In this document: positions 1 through 8,455 of the stretch, one piece after another | Position numbering within the stretch: the first letter of the stretch is position 1 | Layout: every line of letters starts with the position of its first letter | Assembly: GCF_001570525.1 (NCBI RefSeq) | Contig: NZ_BBXC01000009.1 | Span: 52,328 to 116,327, forward strand | Reading direction: 5' to 3' | Source: Herbidospora sakaeratensis | GTDB taxonomy: Bacteria; Actinomycetota; Actinomycetes; Streptosporangiales; Streptosporangiaceae | DNA length: 64,000 bases | Made by a program: the position numbers and the translations under genes | The notes under the pieces: model-generated | What the model was told of the DNA's origin: nothing | Databases searched by the model: none | The model's input: only the letters and a program-made list of their open reading frames with translations

Positions 1-1242
1 GACCAGATGCGGCCCCATCGCCGCCACCGAACTGTGGAACAGGTCGTCGGTCCAGCCCTCCCAGGTGGGCGCGTAGAGCACCGACCGCGCCCGCGGCCCC
101 TTCTCGTTGATTCCAGGCAGATTCCCGGCGCGAGCCACGGCCGGTCTTCGACCGTCCGCGACTCGCTTGATACCCGCCAGCTGCGGTCTGCCCACCTCGA
201 CGATCGCCTCGTCGCGCACTCCGACGCCGGCCCGCCGGTAGCGGTCGCGGCCGGCCGGTCCGGCCACCCACACCTGGTCGTAGACCTTCGTGTACGGGTT
301 GAACGACGCCTCCTTGTCGCTGTCGCCGTGGCCGACGAACACGCTCACCATGCCCGGCGCCCGCAGCATGTGGATGTTGTTGCCGACGTTGGCGGCGAAC
401 AGCGCCACCCGGGCGCTGTCGAGCCCGCGGAAGTTCATCAGGTCGACCGCCGACGGGATGCACAACACCGGCAGCGTCGTGGGGGCCAGCGCGGTGAACA
501 GGGGCCGTTCGCGCAGCACCACGATGGCCCGCCGGGGCAGCGCCTCCAGCACGGGCAACCACATCGACGCCTGGTAGACGGCGTTGGCCGCGCCGGAGAA
601 GTAGAGGACGACCTCCGGCTCGTAGGCCCTGACCCGGTCGTCGACGAGCTGGACGACCCGCCGCCGGTCGGCCACCGGCGCGGCCCGGCGCAGCTCCAGC
701 CCGAGCACGGCCGTCACCACCGCCATGGCGGCCAGCGTCACGGCCATCCCGGCCCCGGCGAGCCAGGTGTCACCCGTGAGCCCGGCCACCGCTGCGAGCA
801 CGACGGGCGGCACGTCGAAGTAGAGCAGCCGGGTGCCGCGCTGGCCGAGCAGCCTGCCGGACGGCGCCCGCGGCAGGGTGACCTGCAGGTTGCGCGTCTC
901 GACCGGCCGCAGGTGGTGCCACCGGTGCAGGAACAGCGCCAGCCCGGTCTGGGTCGCCCGCATCGCGTGGAAGATGAACAGCCCGCCCGCCAGCGGCACG
1001 AACGGCAGGCCCAGCCGGGCCAGCAGCAGCACCGCCGCCATCTCCCGGGCCAGGAACCGGACCGTCACCCCGAGGTGGACCCGGCTCAGCTGGTCGGCCG
1101 CCGCCTTCGGCAACACGAGCTCGGCGGCGTAGGACACGAGCACGGCGGCGGCGAACAACCACGGCGACGGCGTCAGCGCGGCCGCCACCAGCGCCGGGCA
1201 CGAACCCAGCACTACGCCCGTGACCAGGACTTTCTTCCCCAT
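1..1242 (-). CDS. CDP-glycerol glycerophosphotransferase family protein (3' end cut off by window edge)
   Basis: About 414 codons read without a stop to the window edge, so the C-terminus is missing. The N-terminal 190 residues are hydrophobic with several likely membrane helices. From about residue 205 the sequence resembles the TagB/TagF glycerophosphotransferase domain, with the motif GHGDSDK (His about residue 305), the counterpart of the catalytic HGT-type motif, followed by a typical YTKVYDQVWVAGPAGRDRY segment. Members of this family transfer glycerol-phosphate (or other polyol-phosphate) units from a CDP-activated donor in teichoic-acid-like polymer synthesis. The ATG lies 9 nt after the stop of the upstream gene and in the same frame, and no clear ribosome site is visible. 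The neighbour is a TarI/TarJ-like donor-synthesis enzyme. Family is well supported; the exact polyol is unknown. Confidence 0.8.
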   Translation of the reverse strand, partial: MGKKVLVTGVVLGSCPALVAAALTPSPWLFAAAVLVSYAAELVLPKAAADQLSRVHLGVTVRFLAREMAAVLLLARLGLPFVPLAGGLFIFHAMRATQTGLALFLHRWHHLRPVETRNLQVTLPRAPSGRLLGQRGTRLLYFDVPPVVLAAVAGLTGDTWLAGAGMAVTLAAMAVVTAVLGLELRRAAPVADRRRVVQLVDDRVRAYEPEVVLYFSGAANAVYQASMWLPVLEALPRRAIVVLRERPLFTALAPTTLPVLCIPSAVDLMNFRGLDSARVALFAANVGNNIHMLRAPGMVSVFVGHGDSDKEASFNPYTKVYDQVWVAGPAGRDRYRRAGVGVRDEAIVEVGRPQLAGIKRVADGRRPAVARAGNLPGINEKGPRARSVLYAPTWEGWTDDLFHSSVAAMGPHLV

Positions 1243-1251
1243 AGAGGGGGG

Positions 1252-2646
1252 TTACCCAGTCAGCCGCACATCGATCACCTGTCCGGTCAAAGGGGACACC
1301 AGCACATCGATGCTGGTCTCGGCCACGGCGTAGGGGGACAGCAGGGACGTCGGCGGCTCGTCGCCGAACGCGCGCTGCCGCATCGGCGTGGCGGTGCGTT
1401 CGGGGTTGACGCAGTTGACCCGGATGCCCTGCGGCGCCCATTCGTCGGCGAGCGCCTGGGTGAGGTTGACGACGGCGGCCTTGGCCGAGGAGTAGAGGCT
1501 GTAGTCGGCCCGGCCGCGCGTGTAGGAGGAGGAGGTGTAGAGCAGCAGGTGGCCGCGCGTCTCGGCGAGATAGCGGAACGCCGCCCTGGCCACGTTGACG
1601 GGGCCCAGGTAGTTGACGCCGACCGTCTCCTCGACGGTCGCGGGGTCGGTGTCGGCCAGCTTGCCCATGTGGAGCACGGCGGCGGTGTTGACCACGAAGT
1701 CGATGCGGCCGGTGGCGGCGTACACGCCCCGGAGGGCCTCGGCCACCGCGGCCGGATCCTGCACCGCGACCCCGCCGGCGGTGCGGGAGAAGACGTGGGT
1801 GTCGGCGCCGTGCTTGCGGGCCAGGTCGACGACGTCGGCGCCGATGCCGTAGGAGCCGCCGAAGACGACCAGCACCTTGCCGGTGAGGTCGAGGCCGGGC
1901 TGCGGTTCGGGCGGGGTGGCGGCGGCGAGCTGGAAGAGCTTGTCGGCGATGTAGACGTCGACCGGGTGGGTCACCTTCATGTTGTGCTCGCTGCCGGGCA
2001 CGATCGCGATCGGCACGTCGGGGCGGTAGCGCAGCATGACGCCGCAGTCGTCGGTGGCGGGCCGCTTGTCGAAGTCGGGGTCGGCCAGGGCGCGCCGGTA
2101 GGCGTCGCGGACCACCGACAACCGGAAACACTGCGGGGTCTGCCCCCGCCGCAGCCCCGACCGGTCGGGGATGTCGCGGATGATCTCGCCCGACGGCCCC
2201 GGGACCGCCACGACCACGGTGTCGCTCGACGGGATCGCGACGTCGACCGCCTGGAACTCCTGCAGCTTCTCGACGCACTCGGCGATGATGCGGGGCTCGA
2301 TCAGGGGCCGCACGGCGTCGTGCAGCAGGACGTCACATTCCTCGTCTCCCAGGGCGGAAAGGGCCAGCCAGGTCGACTCGGTCCGGCTCGTTCCGCCGTC
2401 GATCACCTTGCTGACCTTCGTGAAACCGTTACGCTCCACGAGCGCCCGAACCTCGTCGCCGAACCCCGGGGTCATCAGCACGACGACCTCGTCGACGTCG
2501 GGGTGGCCGTCGAAGACGGCCAGGGTGTGCTCCAGGATGGTCCGGCCCGCGATCTTGAGGAGCTGCTTCGGCGTGTTGAGCCCGACCCGCTGCCCGACGC
2601 CTCCGGCCAGGACGACGCCGACCGTGCGCAACCGTGATTCGATCAT
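1252..2646 (-). CDS. Bifunctional IspD/TarI-type cytidylyltransferase - SDR oxidoreductase fusion
   Basis: 464 residues. Residues 1-235 form an IspD/TarI-like cytidylyltransferase, with the nucleotide loop LAGGVGQR near residue 15 and conserved segments such as LLHDAVRPL and GQTPQCF. Residues 255-460 form a short-chain dehydrogenase, with glycine motif GGSYGIG (about 262) and a YxxxK catalytic pair (about 384-388). The layout matches TarI plus TarJ, which make CDP-ribitol, but in one chain and with an SDR instead of the usual medium-chain TarJ reductase. I chose the ATG at 2646 because GGGGAGGA sits 5-6 nt upstream; an in-frame ATG 24 nt earlier lacks such a site. It likely makes the activated polyol used by the downstream phosphotransferase. 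Product (CDP-ribitol or another CDP-polyol) is inferred. Confidence 0.85.
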   Translation of the reverse strand: MIESRLRTVGVVLAGGVGQRVGLNTPKQLLKIAGRTILEHTLAVFDGHPDVDEVVVLMTPGFGDEVRALVERNGFTKVSKVIDGGTSRTESTWLALSALGDEECDVLLHDAVRPLIEPRIIAECVEKLQEFQAVDVAIPSSDTVVVAVPGPSGEIIRDIPDRSGLRRGQTPQCFRLSVVRDAYRRALADPDFDKRPATDDCGVMLRYRPDVPIAIVPGSEHNMKVTHPVDVYIADKLFQLAAATPPEPQPGLDLTGKVLVVFGGSYGIGADVVDLARKHGADTHVFSRTAGGVAVQDPAAVAEALRGVYAATGRIDFVVNTAAVLHMGKLADTDPATVEETVGVNYLGPVNVARAAFRYLAETRGHLLLYTSSSYTRGRADYSLYSSAKAAVVNLTQALADEWAPQGIRVNCVNPERTATPMRQRAFGDEPPTSLLSPYAVAETSIDVLVSPLTGQVIDVRLTG

Positions 2647-2751
2647 CTTGATCCTCCCCGCCCGCACCATACCCGTGACGGTGATTGCCCATTAGTGATC
2701 ACTCGGTTACTTTTCGGGTTAGCGCGGGCGTCGACGGAAGTGGGGTCTGAC

Positions 2752-4170
2752 ATGCAGGTTCAGTCCGTCACGCAGACCGTGGCGGTCGTGCTCGCCAACA
2801 CCCCTGCGGCCCGGCTGGCCTGCGACGGGGGCACCGTGCTCGGACGGCTCACCGAACAGCTCACCTCAATCCCGGTCGCGGTCAGGGTGGTCGGCCGCGC
2901 GGGCGGCGACCTCGCCGACGACCTCAGGGAGATCGCCGTCGTGGCCCGGTCCGGCTCCGCGCCGCTGGCCATCATCTCAGGTGACGTGGTCGCCCACACC
3001 GAGGCCATCGCCAACCTGCTGGAGCACCCGGCCAGGACCACCGGCGCGCTCGTCGCCGAGGGCGAGCCCGGCCCCGGCGCGAGCCCGGTCAGGGTCGAGC
3101 ACGACCGCGTCGCGGCGGCCGGGAACTCCTTCCACCAGCTGGTCGGCCCCAACGCCACCTTCCGCGGCGTGCTCCAGGTGGGCGCGGCCGACCTGCCGCG
3201 CCTGGCCGCCGTCGCCGCCGAGCTGAGCGACCTGGCCAAGGAGGACCTGCTCGGCGAGGCCCGCGACGACGAGGCCGCCGACCTGCTGCTGGCCGGGATG
3301 GTGCGCTCCGGGGTGCCGGTCGCGGCGGTGCCGCTCGGCGTCCTGCACGCCGAACGGGTGACCGGGCAGGAGGCCGCCGACGCGGCGTTCGGCCGTCTCG
3401 GCGCGGTCGACGAGGAACGCGCCCGGCTCGACGCCGCGGTCAAGCAGGACGACGGCTTCTTCGCCACCTACGCCGTCAGCACCTGGTCGCGCCACCTGGT
3501 GAAGGCGGCGGCCTGGTTGCGGCTGACGCCCAACGGGGTGACCGGCATCTCCGTCGGCCTGGCGGCGATGGCCGCGATCTGGTTCTCCACCGGCACCCGC
3601 GCCGCCCAGCTCGCCGGGGCGGTCGCGCTCTACCTGTCGTTCGTGCTCGACTGCGTCGACGGGCAGCTGGCCCGCTACACCCGCCGGTTCAGCCCGATCG
3701 GCGCCTGGCTCGACGCGACGTTCGACCGGGTCAAGGAGTACGTCGTCTACGTCGGCCTGGCCCTCGGCTACACCGGCGGGATGGTCGGCGGCGCCACCGG
3801 GCCGGGCGACATCTGGGCCCTGGCGGTCGGCGCGATGTTGCTCCAGGCGGTCCGGCACATGATCGACTTCTCGTACGCCGGCGCCGTCGCCGACGCCGCG
3901 AAGGTGGGCTCGGCGTGGGGGAACTCGCGCCGGTCGCTGGCCGTGGCGGCCGACGGGGCCCGGCTGGTGCAGCTGGCCGGGCGGTTGGAGAAGGGCACTG
4001 CCACCCGCTGGGCCAAGAAGATCATCGTGCTGCCGATCGGCGAGCGCATGGCGCTCATCGCCGTCACGGCGGCGTTCTTCAACGCCTACGTCACCTTCGT
4101 CGCCCTGCTGGTCTGGGGCGGGATCGCCGCCCTCTACACGCTCACCGGACGGATCGCGAGGTCGCTCTGA
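2752..4170 (+). CDS. CDP-alcohol phosphatidyltransferase with degenerate N-terminal nucleotidyltransferase-like domain
   Basis: 472 residues. Residues 1-230 look like a sugar-nucleotidyltransferase fold but lack the GGxGxRL loop. Residues 250-470 are a membrane CDP-alcohol phosphotransferase with the complete signature: D300, D303-G304, A307-R308, G317, D321, D325. Such enzymes move an alcohol-phosphate from a CDP-alcohol onto an acceptor alcohol and release CMP. The two-domain order resembles the IPCT/DIPPS enzymes that make di-inositol phosphate, but the N-terminal domain here appears inactive. The ATG at 2752 follows a weak GTGGGG; a longer form would begin at 2695. It is divergent from the cytidylyltransferase-SDR gene and overlaps the next gene by one base (TGATG). 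Substrate unknown. Confidence 0.85.
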   Translation: MQVQSVTQTVAVVLANTPAARLACDGGTVLGRLTEQLTSIPVAVRVVGRAGGDLADDLREIAVVARSGSAPLAIISGDVVAHTEAIANLLEHPARTTGALVAEGEPGPGASPVRVEHDRVAAAGNSFHQLVGPNATFRGVLQVGAADLPRLAAVAAELSDLAKEDLLGEARDDEAADLLLAGMVRSGVPVAAVPLGVLHAERVTGQEAADAAFGRLGAVDEERARLDAAVKQDDGFFATYAVSTWSRHLVKAAAWLRLTPNGVTGISVGLAAMAAIWFSTGTRAAQLAGAVALYLSFVLDCVDGQLARYTRRFSPIGAWLDATFDRVKEYVVYVGLALGYTGGMVGGATGPGDIWALAVGAMLLQAVRHMIDFSYAGAVADAAKVGSAWGNSRRSLAVAADGARLVQLAGRLEKGTATRWAKKIIVLPIGERMALIAVTAAFFNAYVTFVALLVWGGIAALYTLTGRIARSL

Positions 4171-4793
4171 TGACGACGACTCACCTGTCTCCGGTGCCCG
4201 CCGGCCACGTGGTCGCCTACCGCGACGACGGCCCGCTGTCGGCCGCGATGGGCACCATGGTCTCGGGCCAGATCCCGCCGCTGCCGCCGGCCCTGGCGGG
4301 CCTGTTCGTGACCGGGGTGCTGCTCACCCTGGGCGTGGCGGGCGCCGACGGCCTGGCCGTGTTCGCCCCGGCGGTCGCGCTGCTGCTGGCCGGGCCGGGT
4401 TCCTCCCACCGCCACGACGGGCGGCTCGACTGGCTGGTGCCGCCGATCCTGCGCATCACCGAATACGGCTTCGTGGCCTCGGTCGGGTTCGCCCACGGGG
4501 TGCCCCCGGTGATCGTCTTCCTGCTCCTCGGCGCTATCCTCTTCCACCATTACGACCTTGTTTACCGGGTCCGCCAGCACGTCTACCCGCCCGCCTGGCT
4601 CGCGGCGGCGGGGTTCGGCTGGGAGGGCCGGATGCTCGTGGTCGCCGCGGGCGCCTGGTTCGACGGGGTGACGGCGGTGTTCGTGCTGCTGGCGCTCTAC
4701 CTGTGGGGCATGTTCGGCTGGGAGAGCGTGACGTGCTGGCTCGCGGCCCCGCGTTCCGGTACGGAGGCCGCCAATCTCGGCATCAATGATTAA
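4170..4793 (+). CDS. DUF5941-type polytopic membrane protein
   Basis: 207 residues, translationally coupled to the preceding CDP-alcohol phosphotransferase through TGATG. It has a hydrophilic N-terminus (about 40 residues) and then four or five likely membrane helices, with a polar stretch HHYDLVYRVRQHVYPP between helices and a tryptophan-rich end. I recognise it as like the DUF5941 proteins or domains that accompany CDP-alcohol phosphotransferases in actinomycetes. No catalytic motif is evident. Position suggests it is a partner or stabilising subunit of the phosphotransferase, or takes part in moving the lipid product; that is inference. Confidence 0.7.
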   Translation: MTTTHLSPVPAGHVVAYRDDGPLSAAMGTMVSGQIPPLPPALAGLFVTGVLLTLGVAGADGLAVFAPAVALLLAGPGSSHRHDGRLDWLVPPILRITEYGFVASVGFAHGVPPVIVFLLLGAILFHHYDLVYRVRQHVYPPAWLAAAGFGWEGRMLVVAAGAWFDGVTAVFVLLALYLWGMFGWESVTCWLAAPRSGTEAANLGIND

Positions 4794-4886
4794 TCTGAAC
4801 AACAGCCCTCATTCGGATTACACGATCAGGTCTGGTTGGCAACTAACCTGTGGGGTTACACGCAGTTCGACCCCAAGGAGCGCACG

Positions 4887-5618
4887 TTGCTGGGAATGGT
4901 GCTGGCCGCCGGAGCCGGCCGCCGTCTAAGGCCCTACACCGACACACTGCCCAAGGCGCTGGTGCCGGTCGACGGTGAGACGACGATCCTGGACATCGCC
5001 CTGGGCAACCTCGCCGCGGTGGACCTCCGCGAGGTCGTGGTGATCGTGGGATATCAGGCGCAGGCCGTCGTCGACCGCAAGGCGGCGCTCGAAGACCGCC
5101 ACGGCGTCAACCTCACGCTGGTCTTCAACGACAAGGCCGAGGAGTGGAACAACGCCTACTCCCTCTGGTGCGCCCGCGACTACTTCTCCCACGGCGTGCT
5201 GCTGGTCAACGGCGACACCGTCCACCCCGTCTCGGTCGAGCACACCCTGCTGAACGCTCCCGAGACCAGCGACGTGCTGCTCGCGGTCGACGACGTGAAG
5301 ACGCTCGGCGACGAGGAGATGAAGGTCACCCTCGGCGGCGAGCAGCTCAAGCGCATCACCAAGCTGATGGAGCCCTCCGAGGCCTACGGCGAGTACATCG
5401 GCGCCACCCTCATCCGGCCGGGCGCCGCCGAGCGGCTGGCCGACGCGCTGCGCACCACCTTCGAGCGCGACCCCCAGCTCTACTACGAAGACGGCTACCA
5501 GGAGATGGTCGAGCGCGGCGAGACCATCCACGTCGCGCCCATCGGCGACGTGCGGTGGGTCGAGGTCGACAACCACGACGACCTCGCCAAGGCCCGCGTC
5601 ATCGCCGCGACCTACTGA
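4887..5618 (+). CDS. Sugar-phosphate/phosphocholine-type nucleotidyltransferase
   Basis: 243 residues of a single-domain nucleotidyltransferase. The N-terminus reads MVLAAGAGRRLRPYTDTLPK, the nucleotide-binding GxGxRLxPxT loop with the catalytic Lys. VNGDT (about residues 109-113) supplies the metal-binding Asp, and NNAYSLW matches LicC-like choline-phosphate cytidylyltransferases. It probably joins CTP to a small alcohol phosphate. The start is TTG at 4887, because AAGGAG lies 6 nt upstream; an ATG follows at 4896. The next gene, a glycerol-1-phosphate-type dehydrogenase, starts 11 nt after the stop. It may therefore activate glycerol-1-phosphate as a CDP derivative, supplying the activity that the degenerate domain at 2752 lacks. 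Substrate is not proven. Confidence 0.85.
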   Translation: MLGMVLAAGAGRRLRPYTDTLPKALVPVDGETTILDIALGNLAAVDLREVVVIVGYQAQAVVDRKAALEDRHGVNLTLVFNDKAEEWNNAYSLWCARDYFSHGVLLVNGDTVHPVSVEHTLLNAPETSDVLLAVDDVKTLGDEEMKVTLGGEQLKRITKLMEPSEAYGEYIGATLIRPGAAERLADALRTTFERDPQLYYEDGYQEMVERGETIHVAPIGDVRWVEVDNHDDLAKARVIAATY

Positions 5619-5629
5619 GAGGGGGGCAC

Positions 5630-6688
5630 ATGCCGATTCTGGCGAGGATGCTCCCCGCCCCCATCACCATGGAGGTGCGCCGGGGCGCGATCGCGCAGCT
5701 CGGAACGCTGCTGGCCGACAGCCGGGTGGCGACCTCCGGGCGGGTGGCGGTGGCCGTGGGCGCGGGCCTGGGCGACCGCATCACCGAGGTCATCGCGCCC
5801 TCGCTGGGCGACGCCGAGGTCTTCCGGGTGCCCGACGGCTCGGTCGACGCCGCCATCACGCTCGGCGCCGACCTGCGCAAGGGCGCCTACGAGGCGCTGG
5901 TGGGCATCGGCGGCGGCAAGACCATCGACGCCACCAAGTACGCCGCCTCGCTCGCCGGCATCCCCATGGTCGCCGTGGCGACCAACCTGGCCCACGACGG
6001 CATCTGCTCGCCGACCGCCTCGCTCACCCACGAGAGCGGCAAGGGCTCGTTCGGCGTGCCGATGCCGGTGGCGATCATGGTCGACCTCGACTTCGTCCAC
6101 GACGCCCCCCAGGCGCTGGTGCGCTCGGGCGTCGGCGACGTGATCAGCAACCTGTCGGCGATCGAAGACTGGCAACTCGGCAACGCCGAGCGCGGCGAGC
6201 CGATCGACGGGCTGGCCTGTTCCATGGCCCGTACGGCCGCCGAGGCCGTCATGGGGCGCGGCGACTCCGTGGAGTCCGACGCGTTCCTGACCGTCTTGGC
6301 GGAGGCTTTGATTCTTTCCGGCATGTCGATGGTCATCGCCGGGTCAAGCCGTCCGGCGAGCGGCGGAGATCATGAGATCCTGCATGCCGTGGATCAGCTC
6401 TTCCCCGGCACCTCCAACCACGGCGAGCTGGCCGGCATCGGCGCCGCGTTCTGTTTCCACCTGCGCGACGACGAGGCCCGGCTGGGCCAGATCGTCGACT
6501 GCCTGCGCCGCCACGAACTCCCGGTGACCCACCTCGACGTGGGCCTGACCACCGAGCAGTTCGCCCAGGCGATCGCGCTCGCGCCGTCGACCCGTCCGGG
6601 TCGATACACCATCCTTGAGCATCTCCGCCTGACCGAGGGCGAGATCCGTGATCGAGTTGAGGGTTATGTCCACGCCGTCGGTCGCTGA
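5630..6688 (+). CDS. Glycerol-1-phosphate dehydrogenase-like iron/zinc alcohol dehydrogenase (EgsA/AraM family)
   Basis: 352 residues, the usual length for EgsA/AraM. The NAD-binding GIGGGKTIDATKYAA segment is clear near residue 87. Metal-ligand regions include GGDHEILHA and SNHGELAG, where His residues match those binding zinc or nickel in glycerol-1-phosphate dehydrogenases. These enzymes reduce dihydroxyacetone phosphate to sn-glycerol-1-phosphate, the stereoisomer used in archaeal lipids and, through AraM, in Bacillus heptaprenylglyceryl phosphate. The ATG follows a strong GAGAGGGGGG. It lies between a nucleotidyltransferase and a CDP-alcohol phosphotransferase, so it probably makes the alcohol phosphate for this cluster. 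A 3-dehydroquinate-synthase-like role is less likely from the context. Confidence 0.82.
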   Translation: MPILARMLPAPITMEVRRGAIAQLGTLLADSRVATSGRVAVAVGAGLGDRITEVIAPSLGDAEVFRVPDGSVDAAITLGADLRKGAYEALVGIGGGKTIDATKYAASLAGIPMVAVATNLAHDGICSPTASLTHESGKGSFGVPMPVAIMVDLDFVHDAPQALVRSGVGDVISNLSAIEDWQLGNAERGEPIDGLACSMARTAAEAVMGRGDSVESDAFLTVLAEALILSGMSMVIAGSSRPASGGDHEILHAVDQLFPGTSNHGELAGIGAAFCFHLRDDEARLGQIVDCLRRHELPVTHLDVGLTTEQFAQAIALAPSTRPGRYTILEHLRLTEGEIRDRVEGYVHAVGR

Positions 6689-7424
6689 GGTCCGCGCCAA
6701 GGCGCAGCCCGAGATGACCCTGGAGCGCCGCAACGGGGAACACTGGGCGGGCCTGCTCTACATGCGCAAGTTGTCGATCTACGTCACCTGGGCGCTGGCC
6801 CGCACCCCCATCACGCCCAACCAGGTCACCGGCCTGATGATCGTGACCGGGGTGGCGGCGGGCGCGGTGCTGGTGCTGCCGGGGCTGGCCGCGGCCGTGC
6901 TGGCGGCCCTGCTGGTGCAGGTCTACCTGCTGCTCGACTGCTCCGACGGCGAGCTGGCCCGGTGGACCGGGCGCACCTCGCTGACCGGCGTCTACCTCGA
7001 CCGGGTGGGCCACTACTTCGCCGAGGCGGCGATCCTCATCGGGCTCGGCTTCCGGGCCTCCGAGACCTGGCCCGACTGGTACACCGTGCTCGGCTTCGCC
7101 GCCGCGCTCGGCGCCATCCTCATCAAGTCGGAGACCGACCTGGTCGACGTCGCGCGGGCCCGCTCGGGGCTGGTCGCGGCGACCGAGTCGTCGGCGACCC
7201 AGTTCCAGTCACGCAAGCTGGCGATGGCCCGCCGGGCGGCGGCCGCGCTGCGGTTCCACCGGGTGATCCAGGCGGTCGAGTTGTCACTTATCGTGGTGAT
7301 CGCCGCGGTGCTCGACTTCTGGTTCCCGGCGACGAGGATCCTCGTCGTGGCGTGCGCGATCATCGCCGGGGTGCAACTTATTCTGCACCTGGTGAGCATT
7401 CTCGCCTCACGGCGGCTCGCTTGA
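6666..7424 (+). CDS. CDP-alcohol phosphatidyltransferase with variant catalytic motif
   Basis: 252 residues with about six membrane helices. The CDP-alcohol phosphotransferase motif is present as D91, D94-G95, A98-R99, G108 and D112, but the last Asp, thought to be the catalytic base, is His116 (YLDRVGHY). It overlaps the end of the dehydrogenase gene by 23 nt. The ATG at 6666 follows GAGGGTT; a GTG 18 nt earlier is possible. It would use the CDP-alcohol made by the two preceding genes and place the alcohol-phosphate on a lipid or glycan acceptor. The family is sure; the acceptor, and whether the His variant is active, are open. Confidence 0.85.
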   Translation: MSTPSVAEVRAKAQPEMTLERRNGEHWAGLLYMRKLSIYVTWALARTPITPNQVTGLMIVTGVAAGAVLVLPGLAAAVLAALLVQVYLLLDCSDGELARWTGRTSLTGVYLDRVGHYFAEAAILIGLGFRASETWPDWYTVLGFAAALGAILIKSETDLVDVARARSGLVAATESSATQFQSRKLAMARRAAAALRFHRVIQAVELSLIVVIAAVLDFWFPATRILVVACAIIAGVQLILHLVSILASRRLA

Positions 7425-7573
7425 GTTTTGCGGCGATCTCTCTTGCCCGGACACTTCGTGTTTGGTGGGTGTTCGCCGCTGGTTCCGATACGCTTAGTCC
7501 GGATTTGCCCGCCCAAATAGACTCGGTGATCATGAAATCGTGTGTCTCCCACCTCGTGCCGGGGCGATGACGC

Positions 7574-8455
7574 ATGAAGATTTCCTGTGTCATCCTCACG
7601 ATGGGTAACCGCATCCCGGAGCTCGACCGCGCGGTCGAATCGGCGTTGACGCAGGTCGACGGTGATATCGAAGTGGTGGTCGTGGGCAACGGGGTGGAAG
7701 TTCCGCCGCTCTCGGTGGAGCCGCAGCCCGGGTCCTCGGCCACCGTCAAGACCGTCCGGCTCGCCCACAACGTCGGCATCCCCGAAGGGCGCAACCGGGG
7801 CGTGCAGGAGTGCTCGGGCGACGTCGTGCTCTTCCTCGACGACGACGGCTGGTACGCCAACGACAAGGTCGCCGCGCACGTCCGCGAACGCTTCGCCGCC
7901 GAGCCCGACCTGGCCGTCATCTCCTTCCGGGTGATGGACCCCGACGCCGGGGTCGTGCAGCGCCGCCACGTGCCCCGCCTGCGGGCCGGCGACCCCGAGC
8001 GCAGCTCGCCCGTCACCACGTTCCTGGGCGGCGCCTGCGCCATCAGGCGGTCGGCGTTCCTGCAGGTCGGCGGCCTGCCGGAGAAGTTCTTCTACGCCCA
8101 CGAAGAGACCGACCTGGCCTGGCGGCTCCTCGGCGAGGGCTACCGGATCGAGTACGACGCCGAGACGGTCATGTTCCACCCGCTCGTGCTGCCCACCCGC
8201 CACGCCGACTTCTACCGGCTCAACGCGCGCAACCGCGTGTGGCTGGCCCGGCGCAACCTGCCGTGGCCGCTGGTGCTGCTCTACCTGGGCAACTGGATGT
8301 TGCTGACGCTCCTCCGCGACCGCTCGCCGTTCGCGCTGCGCGCCTGGTTCCGCGGCTTCGCCGAAGGCTGGCGCGAGCCGGCGGGCGAACGCCGCCCGAT
8401 GGCCTGGCGGACGGCCTGGCGCATGCTCATGCTGGGCCGTCCGCCCATCGTCTAA
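7574..8455 (+). CDS. Family 2 glycosyltransferase (GT2)
   Basis: 293 residues. The GT-A start is MKISCVILTMGNRIPELDRAV, the Asp-rich metal site is FLDDDGW (about residue 91), and the later acceptor/base region is HEETDLAWRLLGEGYRIEYD. A hydrophobic stretch near residues 230-245 (LPWPLVLLYLGNWMLLTLL) suggests membrane association. This layout is typical of rhamnosyl- or galactofuranosyl-like GT2 enzymes of cell-wall glycans. A 149-nt gap separates it from the CDP-alcohol phosphotransferase, so it may have its own promoter. Its stop overlaps the stop of the convergent gene by four bases. Donor and acceptor cannot be read from sequence. Confidence 0.85.
   Translation: MKISCVILTMGNRIPELDRAVESALTQVDGDIEVVVVGNGVEVPPLSVEPQPGSSATVKTVRLAHNVGIPEGRNRGVQECSGDVVLFLDDDGWYANDKVAAHVRERFAAEPDLAVISFRVMDPDAGVVQRRHVPRLRAGDPERSSPVTTFLGGACAIRRSAFLQVGGLPEKFFYAHEETDLAWRLLGEGYRIEYDAETVMFHPLVLPTRHADFYRLNARNRVWLARRNLPWPLVLLYLGNWMLLTLLRDRSPFALRAWFRGFAEGWREPAGERRPMAWRTAWRMLMLGRPPIV

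Noticed and set aside
7..2637. Very long plus-strand open frame rich in His, Arg, Gly and Val
   Set aside because: Composition is typical of the antisense frame of GC-rich genes; the minus strand carries two recognisable proteins in the same place.
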